The position numbers were made by a program, and so were the translations under genes. Below are positions 37,519-45,509 of a stretch of DNA of 64,000 nucleotides, one piece after another (positions within the stretch are counted from its first letter, which is position 1; the number at the start of each line of letters is the position of its first letter). The stretch spans positions 868,001 through 932,000 of the forward strand of contig NZ_LIRF01000003.1 of NCBI RefSeq assembly GCF_001297705.1, given 5' to 3'. Origin of the DNA: Chryseobacterium sp. ERMR1:04. GTDB taxonomy: Bacteria; Bacteroidota; Bacteroidia; Flavobacteriales; Weeksellaceae. Under the pieces are notes generated by a model. The model searched no databases and was not told where the DNA came from. It was given only the letters and a program-made list of their open reading frames with translations.

Positions 37519-37521
37519 CCA

Positions 37522-38100
37522 CTATGGACTTAAAGTCCATAGGTTTGGTTTGTGGACTTAAAGTCCACGATTCGTATGCAACCTACTCAATGATAAAATT
37601 ACTTTGGTCCTGATCAGTGGGATTGAGATGATGCTCCAAATAGGTATTCAACATTTCATCTGTGATATTACCTGTACTCCAACATCCAAATCCTATAGCC
37701 CAAAAATGACGACCCCAATAACGCTGCTTCAATTCAGGAAATTCAACTTGAAGTTTTCTTGAACTTCTTCCTTTGAACAATTTAACAAGTGTACTTATAT
37801 CTTGATTCGGACGATATTCTATATGCATGTGAACATGATCTTTTGACACAACTCCTTTCAAAATTCGAATATCTTCTGCTTCACAGATTTGAAGCAAAAT
37901 ACTGCGACAGCGTAATTTGATATCGCCTTCTAGAACTGGAAAACGATATTTAGTAACCCACACAAGATGTGCCGTTAATCTACTTACACTATGACCATTG
38001 CTGCGTTGATAATCCACTAAACAAAGATAACATTTTTAGAAACTGAAAGTAAAATGCACTAAAGTACATAGTTTTAACTATTTCTGAGACCAATAAATAG
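37522..38100 (-). mobile_element. IS200/IS605-family insertion element
   Basis: One end carries two tandem hairpins (CTATGGACT/AGTCCATAG at 37522-37542 and GTGGACT/AGTCCAC at 37552-37568). The other end carries an ATGCAC/GTACAT hairpin at 38054-38069. They flank a single tnpA. No TnpB gene is present. Such elements transpose as single strands through end hairpins. The exact right boundary is uncertain. Confidence 0.75.
37583..38017 (-). CDS. tnpA: IS200/IS605 transposase TnpA
   Basis: A 144-residue Y1 transposase. The HUH motif is HVHMHIEY and the catalytic Tyr lies in NTYLEHHLN. N-terminal KYRFPVLEGDIK and the YWGRHFWAIGFGCWSTG core are typical of the family. The length is normal, so it is probably active. 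It lies between lipoproteins 3 and 4 of the array and may have moved or interrupted their transcription unit. Confidence 0.95.
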   Translation of the reverse strand: MDYQRSNGHSVSRLTAHLVWVTKYRFPVLEGDIKLRCRSILLQICEAEDIRILKGVVSKDHVHMHIEYRPNQDISTLVKLFKGRSSRKLQVEFPELKQRYWGRHFWAIGFGCWSTGNITDEMLNTYLEHHLNPTDQDQSNFIIE

Positions 38101-38109
38101 ACCCTCAAT

Positions 38110-38832
38110 TTATTTTTTCTTTAAAGTTTCTAAATACTTGTCAAAAGGAATTTCCCCACCTCCTTTTGTATAATAAATACTTGTAAAAAGAGTTTTTCCA
38201 GTTATCCCATCCACTAAGATATATTTCAATTCTGTAACAAGAGGTACCTTCATATCTATACTAACTTCATAATAAAAACTTCCATTTTTTGCTTTTCTTC
38301 CGGCAAATGCTTTTTCTCTTTTATCTTCTAAATCTACCTTATATTCTTTTTTTATTTTTTCAACTAAATCTTTTATAGAAAATTCATACGGCTTATTATA
38401 ATCTTTCTCTTCAATTAATTTCCCATTTTCATCATATTTTTGATATGATACAGGGAATGAGTAAAAATCTTTTGAAATATTTAAAAGATTTTTACTTTTA
38501 AAAGAGTAAACTTTGATAATTTTATAAGGATTTATTTTATTACTCTTATCTACTTGGATGAAAGTTTTTGTATCTGTAAATATATTTACTCTTTCATTCG
38601 CTTTCATTAAAAATTTATTATTCTCTTCACATGGAAACTGAGAGCTACAATGTTCTGGGTCCTGCTGCCAATCTATATATTCATTTTCATTAAAATATTC
38701 CATAGTATCGTTTTTTATTGAATGAGGTATTTTATTTTTAACTGTTATACTCTTGTGTATTGATTTTTCTTTATTCTGACCATCACAATTACTTAAAATT
38801 AGCAAAAATGCTATTAAAATCATTTGTTTCAT
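38110..38832 (-). CDS. Array lipoprotein 4, coupled to the metzincin gene (putative immunity protein)
   Basis: A 240-residue lipoprotein (FLLILSNCDGQ, lipobox SNC). A divergent central region is followed by the shared blocks YDENGKLIEEKDYNKPYE, a helix (IKDLVEKIKKEYKVDL), and the PepSY-like end (YYEVSIDMKVP, then YILVDGITGKTL). Its ATG overlaps the stop of the metzincin gene by ATGA (38829-38832), the arrangement expected for effector-immunity pairs. It is the array member physically linked to the toxin candidate. Confidence 0.75.
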   Translation of the reverse strand: MKQMILIAFLLILSNCDGQNKEKSIHKSITVKNKIPHSIKNDTMEYFNENEYIDWQQDPEHCSSQFPCEENNKFLMKANERVNIFTDTKTFIQVDKSNKINPYKIIKVYSFKSKNLLNISKDFYSFPVSYQKYDENGKLIEEKDYNKPYEFSIKDLVEKIKKEYKVDLEDKREKAFAGRKAKNGSFYYEVSIDMKVPLVTELKYILVDGITGKTLFTSIYYTKGGGEIPFDKYLETLKKK

Positions 38833-40937
38833 TTTTCTGAAATTTTTAAGTTAATAACATTCCATTGCCAGCGCCACGTAGAACGGGTAACCGAACGGTA
38901 GGACATCATGTTATCTGTTGATGCTCTATTGTTTGCAGCAGGCTGGAAGTGAGTAGGAATAGCACATGGAAAAATATATTTATACCCCATTTTTATTGGT
39001 CTATCATCTCGGTGTGTATGATTCAATCCCAAACCATGTAAAACTTCATGATTCAACGTACAATCATCACCTGGTACTAAAGTAAACATAATTACATTAT
39101 GAATTCCTATATGGTCAACCGCACCTAATGTACCAGGATCATTGGATTCTAAACCAAATTTAAACACTGTAAAATAAGTTCTGTAACGGATATTCTTATA
39201 ATTTCCGGCTGCATCTTTATCATTAAAAAATAAGCTTTGTACATCAGTATACAATGCCGGATTTCTGTAATTAGGATTGATACGGTCTACATAAGCAATA
39301 AGATTACCCCCTGAAGAATCAGTTTCTACATGTTTCCCTCCTATTTGAAAATCTGAATTGGAAGATAGATCCAAAGTTGTTTTTACAATATTTGGAATAA
39401 TAAGAGCTTGGTGTAATGAATAGTACAAGTTCTCTATTTCTTTCGGACCAAAAATCCCTTTTTCTTTTCTATTATCTTGATTTGAATCCGTCCAAACATT
39501 CAATAAGACAAAATCCATTTTTTTCCTAACAGAAACATCATTCTTCAGCACTCTAATTTTCCCAGCCAATATACGTGGCATATTATTTTTTGGATAACAG
39601 TAGATTTTAATGTCTTTGTCGGAGGTCAAATCCTTTTTACAGGTTATTTTTATGGAAGTATCTGCAGAAGGTACTAAACTGTTGGTTTTGGTTTTGTCTG
39701 ATAATATATTTTTATCTACGGTTAGTAAATTTTTATCATATTCAAATTCTAATCTGTCAATAGGTCCGTTTATGGCCACCAATACCTTTAACTCTGCTTC
39801 GTACTTAGGCTTTACCAGTAATGTTGCGGGCAGTGTGTCTACAAAGCTTTTAGGAAACAACGTTAAATAAGGTGCAAAATATTCTGTAACGGCATATCCT
39901 GTATTGGTAACAGGTAATCTTTGATATTGGTTTTTAAGTTTTGCATATGCTGTTCCTGTAGCCCCTCCCGTTAAATCTGAAATCCCATCCAAATATCCTC
40001 CTTCAATAATATCTGCATACGCAGGATCGTTTGATGGCGCTAAACCATTGTCTTTTTCCCGAAGCCAATCAAAACCAAATTCACCATTCCAGGTATTTAA
40101 AGGTCTGAAATATACTGCTGCCAAAGACATTCTTTCACCGGATTTTTCGGTATCCCCTATTTTTACAGGCGTATTGCTGGTAGATGTCTGCTCTCTTGTA
40201 TTAGAAATTTTGTTTTTAATTCTTAAATATCTCGCATGCAAATCATCCTTGCCATCGGTAATATATTTTCCATCGGTAGATTTTACTTTCACATAAAATT
40301 CTTCTACATCACTGGGCTTTTTTATATTCCCCAGCCATCCATACGTATTTCCTAACGTTATATTTATTTCACCATCGATCACTTTTGCCATTGTATACAC
40401 TGCAATATGCTGATCATCATCCACACCGCCTCCTCTTCTTACCCGTCTGAAAATATCTATTGTCACAAAATCTCCATTTAATCCTTCGGTTTCCAGCCCC
40501 AAACAGATTCTGTCTCCGTAAAAAAATTGGTGACTGCTTCGCACATCTTCGCCATCATTTATTGTAGACCATTTACTCTTTACGATCCTTGGAGGGCAAT
40601 ATCCTTTTACAAAAATGCCTTTAGAATTTGCGCCAGGAACTCCTAATAAGCTTGCATCAATGAAATAATGATAACTTCCGCAGAGTATTTTTGGAATTTT
40701 AAAACCAAATGTCTGAGATGATGGCAAAGTATCACTGCTCACATAATCTCTTTTATCTGTGCTCCGTACAAACCAAGTGATGGGCTGCGTTTTATCTGCA
40801 GAAGTAGCACCAGCTTCCCATTCTACTTTAAAACCTATAGTTCTATCGGGTGGAACGGTAATTCTTAGATTGGGAACAGACATCTTGATAAAGATACCAC
40901 CTCCTACATATTTTATTTTATCTATACCTCTTGCCAT
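38829..40937 (-). CDS. Metzincin metalloprotease, probable T6SS effector
   Basis: A 702-residue protein without a signal peptide. The N-terminal about 400 residues are beta-rich and have no recognised domain; a stretch reading PITWFVRSTDKRDY looks Ig-like. The C-terminal protease has the full metzincin zinc site HEVLHGLGLNH (about residues 630-640) and the Met-turn NMMSYRS (about 676-682). Upstream, in order of transcription, come VgrG, a LysM-like protein and a PAAR-like protein 10 bases away, so delivery by the T6SS spike is likely. The start of the lipoprotein gene overlaps by ATGA. Toxin role and substrate are inferred. Confidence 0.8.
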   Translation of the reverse strand: MARGIDKIKYVGGGIFIKMSVPNLRITVPPDRTIGFKVEWEAGATSADKTQPITWFVRSTDKRDYVSSDTLPSSQTFGFKIPKILCGSYHYFIDASLLGVPGANSKGIFVKGYCPPRIVKSKWSTINDGEDVRSSHQFFYGDRICLGLETEGLNGDFVTIDIFRRVRRGGGVDDDQHIAVYTMAKVIDGEINITLGNTYGWLGNIKKPSDVEEFYVKVKSTDGKYITDGKDDLHARYLRIKNKISNTREQTSTSNTPVKIGDTEKSGERMSLAAVYFRPLNTWNGEFGFDWLREKDNGLAPSNDPAYADIIEGGYLDGISDLTGGATGTAYAKLKNQYQRLPVTNTGYAVTEYFAPYLTLFPKSFVDTLPATLLVKPKYEAELKVLVAINGPIDRLEFEYDKNLLTVDKNILSDKTKTNSLVPSADTSIKITCKKDLTSDKDIKIYCYPKNNMPRILAGKIRVLKNDVSVRKKMDFVLLNVWTDSNQDNRKEKGIFGPKEIENLYYSLHQALIIPNIVKTTLDLSSNSDFQIGGKHVETDSSGGNLIAYVDRINPNYRNPALYTDVQSLFFNDKDAAGNYKNIRYRTYFTVFKFGLESNDPGTLGAVDHIGIHNVIMFTLVPGDDCTLNHEVLHGLGLNHTHRDDRPIKMGYKYIFPCAIPTHFQPAANNRASTDNMMSYRSVTRSTWRWQWNVINLKISEK

Positions 40938-40947
40938 AGTGTAAATT

Positions 40948-41439
40948 TTATATTATACCGTGTTCAATTCCTTTATGGGTAGGCTGTTTTTCATGCATAC
41001 TTTCTGCATTCACCAACGGATTGATCTGCTGCTGTACATCCTGATCTGCATTTTTAAAATTCTGCTGACTGGCTTCAGCTCTCTGCCCATGATCTATAAT
41101 CTCAATGCATGGCGTTCCGGCAATCGCACAAATGGCTTTGCTATCTTCTAAAATAATGAATCCTCCATTACTGAGCTGTACTTTATCGTAAAAGTCCTGC
41201 CATTGGGTTACCATTATTCTACACGGTGGTGGTGGAGATCCCATCCTTGTACAGTTACCAAATGTATTTTTCTCAAATGTTGCCGCTCCTATTTCTTTCG
41301 TGGTTACGATAAGTTTTTTGGAAGCATCTTTATCATTCGCATATTCTTTCTGATGCGTCAGCACTTTGAGTTTGTCCGGGATTTGTCCAAACTGGCATTT
41401 GCACATAGCACCTTGTACTACAATATGTTTTTCTGCCAT
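40948..41439 (-). CDS. PAAR-like protein, DUF4280 family
   Basis: The start MAEKHIVVQGAMCKCQFGQI at 41439 is chosen over an upstream ATG at 41481. DUF4280 features are the CKCQFG and GTPCIEI segments, with Cys and His that could bind metal at the tip of a T6SS spike. The family is a PAAR-like tip component in Bacteroidetes. A tail of about 45 residues (QNFKNADQDVQQQ onward) ends in a flexible region that may dock the next protein, the metzincin. Confidence 0.85.
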   Translation of the reverse strand: MAEKHIVVQGAMCKCQFGQIPDKLKVLTHQKEYANDKDASKKLIVTTKEIGAATFEKNTFGNCTRMGSPPPPCRIMVTQWQDFYDKVQLSNGGFIILEDSKAICAIAGTPCIEIIDHGQRAEASQQNFKNADQDVQQQINPLVNAESMHEKQPTHKGIEHGII

Positions 41440-41470
41440 AATTTTTAATCTTTTTATTTGTGTTATGTTT

Positions 41471-42520
41471 TTATTTTTCATCGATACATGCTACAACAAC
41501 CGATATTTTTTTTCTTTCCTGTAGCATGATATCGCATTCTAAATACAGCGATTCCGGAAGTGAGGTCTTTCCGTTTAAATAATATTGAATCCTAAAAGAT
41601 CCTTCTTTATTCATCACTGGATCTTCCTTTACAATCGATGAAAAAGGCGCACCGTTGATAAAATCACACCTGCTTCGTTCATCATGTAAAGTTCCATTTC
41701 CTTTTATATTGATTAAATTATATTCATCTTTTAACGGATCAATCTCCAACTCCATTTTATAATTGGGCTCTACGGCATTATTCACTAGCGGAAAACTTTC
41801 TATCCCTTCTATTTTAAAAACCTGACCGAAACTCTGATAGACTCCAAAAAACAAGGTTCTCGTGAAATAATCGTTTTTTAAAAACAGACGTAAAGTATCC
41901 GGTTCATTGAGTAATTCCTCTATTGTAAGACAATATTCATCTACTGTTTCACCATCATATTCTTTATATACTTCTTCTTTTACCTCTGCCCATCTTTGTT
42001 TAAACACCGAGGTATTTTCAATATCATTGAATTTCCCTGCTTCATCTACACTCACTTGTAGCGGGTATAAAACTTTAGATGTTTTGTAGGCTAACAGATC
42101 AGCAATCTCATTTACTTCTTCTTCATTCAGAAATAACTTTGAGATTCGGTCTATTTCAAAAAAATGCAGATTGTTTTCTGTTTTTAACCAGCGTACAGAA
42201 GTTTCATATTTCAGTTCATTTTTACGAGTTCCGTTTTCAATATTGATGGTGACTCCATATTTAGAAAAAGAATTCTCAGGTTGAAAAACCAATCTATTTC
42301 CGCTACCAAAATTGACTAATTTACTTGTATCCGTTACCGAAGTTCTTGGTATAAAAAGCTCAATCTGCCGGGTAATTTCTATCAGGATCATATCTTCTAC
42401 CTCACACTGATTATTATGAAAAAACTTCAAATCATCAGCGCATAATCCGTATAAAACAGCCACGCTTTTTAAGGTTTCATCTTTTTGAACAATATGTTTA
42501 TTAAATGTCTGCATATCCAT
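41471..42520 (-). CDS. LysM-like domain protein, probable T6SS adaptor
   Basis: A 349-residue protein without a signal peptide. Residues about 10-55 form a LysM-like fold (HIVQKDETLKSVAVLYGL, then LIEITRQIELFIP). The rest is beta-rich with a repeated strand pattern and includes KNELKYETSVRWLKTENNLH. It is encoded between the DUF2931 and DUF4280 genes. In related loci, proteins of this kind accompany PAAR-like tips, so an adaptor role for loading the metzincin is inferred. No enzyme motif is seen. Confidence 0.6.
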   Translation of the reverse strand: MDMQTFNKHIVQKDETLKSVAVLYGLCADDLKFFHNNQCEVEDMILIEITRQIELFIPRTSVTDTSKLVNFGSGNRLVFQPENSFSKYGVTINIENGTRKNELKYETSVRWLKTENNLHFFEIDRISKLFLNEEEVNEIADLLAYKTSKVLYPLQVSVDEAGKFNDIENTSVFKQRWAEVKEEVYKEYDGETVDEYCLTIEELLNEPDTLRLFLKNDYFTRTLFFGVYQSFGQVFKIEGIESFPLVNNAVEPNYKMELEIDPLKDEYNLINIKGNGTLHDERSRCDFINGAPFSSIVKEDPVMNKEGSFRIQYYLNGKTSLPESLYLECDIMLQERKKISVVVACIDEK

Positions 42521-42623
42521 GATCTGGTAATGATATTCTATTTTCTGTCTGCTGTTTTTATTTAATCGTGAAAATGTAAGGGGTCAATAATCACCATGTC
42601 CTTTTTCATAGTAGATGAGTCTA

Positions 42624-43657
42624 TTATTTTGATTTATATTTTTTATACTTCCACCTATTCTCAGGATCAATCTTTTGTATTGGAAATTCTTTATCCCCTT
42701 GTTTTAAGACTAATCTTGTATTACTGAAATCTTCATTCATTCGAAGTATAATTTCTATCGGCTGGCTTTCATCTACTTTTTTAAATAATGAGAATATCTC
42801 ATCTTCATCAAAATATCTTACTTCAAAAACTGTCTGTTCCCCATTTTTATCTTCAAATAAATAAGATAAAAGACGTGGAATTGCTCTTTGTTTAAATGGA
42901 TTTTCTTTAATCGTTTCATTAAATAATGTTTCCTCTTCTCCATTATACATTTCCAAGGTTACATTTTTTAATTCATGATTAGGAATTTCTATCTTAGTTC
43001 TCCAGTTGTATTTTTTACGATATGTATCCCAAATCCCAAACTGAATTCCTTTTTCCTTATATTTTTTTCTAATTCAGAGTCATCTAATTTTCCAAATTGT
43101 TCAAAAAATTCTTTTTGAGAAACTGTAGGATTTCCCGGAACATAATCTTTCATAGAAACATGAGTTTCTTTTGCCTGGTATCGCCCTATTTCTACCTGTT
43201 GATCATTACCATACATCCAAACGACAACGACACCTCCCGGTGCTAAACCTACTACAACAGAAGAATAAGTTTCTTTTTCATTGGTTCGCCAATTAACCGT
43301 GCCTTCTTTAAATAGTTTTTTTATATTATCTACCGGCAAGTCCCAACTTCCTTTATAAAATTTATTTTCTAAAAAAGAAGCCCAAGTCACCTCCAATTTA
43401 ACAGGTACTGATTTTAAATCACTCCCTTGACTATGCAGAGAGCCACTATACCCCCAGCCTGTATGAGAACTACCCGAACAAGGAATATACACATTTGTAC
43501 CATCTTCAAGAAAAAGGTGCCCCTGATAAATATTCATCGGGTATAAAAGAGGGGAACTTTCCGTAGGAAGCCATTTATATTTTTCCATTTTATTTTGACA
43601 TGAAATTAATGTACTGATGAAAAGTAAAATATAGATTATACTCGTTTTAAAATGCAT
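42624..43657 (-). pseudogene. DUF2931 lipoprotein, split by a frameshift
   Basis: Two ORFs (42624-42956 and 42989-43657) are halves of one protein. The first half has a lipobox (TLISC) and the DUF2931 blocks YIPCSGSSHTGWGYSG, LAPGGVVVVWMYGN. At an A7 run (43062-43068) the frame shifts; adding one A gives KEKGIQFGIWDTYRKKYNW and continues to NRWKYKKYKSK, a full 344-residue lipoprotein. It follows the DUF2235 gene and is probably its immunity protein. Confidence 0.7.
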
Positions 43658-43732
43658 TTTGATTTCTTTTTTGAGATTTTAATTAAAATATCTTCTCTAG
43701 AATAATATAAAGTATATGCTTTACAAGAGTTT

Positions 43733-45193
43733 TCATGAATTAAAAGCCATTTCGCGAAATCTTTTTATTTGTAAAGTTTCTTTATCAAATATGAAATGAG
43801 GTCTATACCCAATTTCCCCAAATCTTGAGTTCCAGTGTAGATATCTGTTTCTTAAATATATTAATAAATTATGATCCTGAACAATTAAATCAAATCTCTC
43901 CTTCGTTATCGTTTTTGCAACTAATTGTCTTTCCAACTCTTCAATCTCGATCTTCGTATGATAGGTCATCTCAGGAGCTAATCCATTGACATAATCATCA
44001 AGCCTCTTTTTAACTTTAGTTAAATCAAGCGAATAATATTCATCTTCTGTTCCATTAGGAATTTTATATGCCATATTCAAATTATCCATTTTAATCGTAT
44101 TCAAATAGTTTTTATTAACCTGTTCACTCATTATATGGAGAGTAACAAAGCTGTATTTATTACTTATTTTCATTCTGTTAATATAGGTCTCAAGCCAAAA
44201 GTTTGGAGCAACAACCTCATTACTTTTAAACCAACCTTGCTCAATGAGATTATTTAAATCATTATTTAAAGCGATTGTATAATCTTCATCAGATAGACCA
44301 TCTCCCAAAGCATTATCAAAATCCATAATCTGTCTATTTTCCGACATATTATGAGTATAACAACCTCCAACATCAGAATGAACACCTGGTAGAAAGAAAT
44401 CTGCTCCCCCTGCAAGTCTTACTCTTGTTAATATGAAATTTTCTCTATGTTCATCTGCAGCACAGAAATGAATAATTTTTTTTGCTTTTAATGTATTCAA
44501 ATTCAATTCTTCTACATTATTGTGATAATCAGGATTTACTGTGATTTCACTCGCTTTGGGATCATAAGAAGATACAGTATCATATAATCATAGAAACCTA
44601 ATTTGAATGGACATATACTCTACTTTATTATTATCTAAAATAAATCCCAACAGTCCATTTTTAGGATTAGTTTGATTGACTTCATAAACAAAATTTCTTG
44701 CCGCAGCAGCCCCCCTACTAAAACCAAAAACATCTAATATAATGGTATTTACTTCAAATTTATTTTTAAGCTCATCAATTTTCTCAGCCACTATTTGACA
44801 TCCTTTTTGTACTTTAGCTATTATGCCTGTACTTCCCGCGCCATAAGCAAGCCCTTTATGATTTAGTGGTTTATCTATATCCCCTTGTAAATCTTCTGTT
44901 GCAATACCTTCAATATATACTTTACCTATATATTTACTTTTATCTTCAAAATAATGATATTCCTTTCTTGCCACATTTGATAAATCATTGGTATAGCTAT
45001 CATCTTTTTTATTAGAATATTCATTGTAAGCTTCTTTCTCTTCAATAGTAGGATCATATCCCGGCTCATTTCCACCAGCTTTTGTATTGCTCCTATTATT
45101 TTGTGTGCCATCAAAAAAAATTCCTATCCGGATATTTATTTGTCCTTTTGGCGGTGGTGATGGAGTATAATTTCCAAATACTACATTCGACAT
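43733..45193 (-). pseudogene. DUF2235 (Tle1-like) phospholipase effector with an in-frame stop
   Basis: One reading frame of 486 codons is interrupted by a single TGA at 44588-44590 (codon 202). Upstream are the DUF2235 hallmarks IGIFFDGTQNN and the nucleophile elbow FGFSRGAAAARNFV; downstream are LYDTVSSYD and the acid motif GVHSDVGGCYTHN. The interrupted position is where homologs have Gly (RFLGLYDT), so GGA to TGA is the likely change. Tle1 lipases are T6SS toxins; position after VgrG fits. As it stands no full enzyme would be made. Confidence 0.8.
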
Positions 45194-45212
45194 AATTTAT
45201 TTTTAAAATTCC

Positions 45213-45308
45213 TTATTTTATTACTAAAGCACCAGCAAAAAAATCACTTTTTGTCTCCCGTCTAAATTTACTCGCACTTTGTTCACTACTCATAAAATGA
45301 AAATACAT
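45213..45308 (-). CDS. Possible 31-residue ORF
   Basis: ATG to TAA encoding MYFHFMSSEQSASKFRRETK and eleven more residues, between the 56-residue gene and the DUF2235 gene. It has no recognised relative and no extra support beyond fair composition, so it may be chance. Confidence 0.25.
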   Translation of the reverse strand: MYFHFMSSEQSASKFRRETKSDFFAGALVIK

Positions 45309-45336
45309 TTTCAAATTCTATATTTCTCACCTGCCA

Positions 45337-45507
45337 TTACTTATGCCCATGAGACATTATTTTTTTATTGCTTGCCAAAACAAGATTTCCTTGTTTTGCT
45401 TCCGCATTGATCTTTTCTGCGATTTTTTCAACTTTTTGTCCAACCCTTAAATGATAGGAATTGTTTACTTTGATCCATATATTTTTAGCAGTTTTTCTTA
45501 TAGCCAT
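45337..45507 (-). CDS. Small basic protein encoded after vgrG
   Basis: A 56-residue, Lys-rich protein (MAIRKTAKNIWIKVNNSYHL, later KVEKIAEKINAEAKQGN, ending SHGHK). The ATG is 2 bases beyond the VgrG stop, so translation is probably coupled. The His-containing end and VgrG coupling suggest a T6SS accessory such as a tip or effector adaptor, but no family is recognised. Confidence 0.65.
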   Translation of the reverse strand: MAIRKTAKNIWIKVNNSYHLRVGQKVEKIAEKINAEAKQGNLVLASNKKIMSHGHK

Positions 45508-45509
45508 AA

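Noticed and set aside
37522..37568. Two tandem hairpins considered as CRISPR-like repeats
   Set aside because: They are inverted rather than direct repeats without spacers, and fit the ends of the IS200/IS605 element.
44588..44590. TGA codon as selenocysteine or programmed readthrough in the DUF2235 gene
   Set aside because: No SECIS-like structure was noticed next to it, family homologs have Gly there, and readthrough would be atypical; a mutation or sequencing error is simpler.
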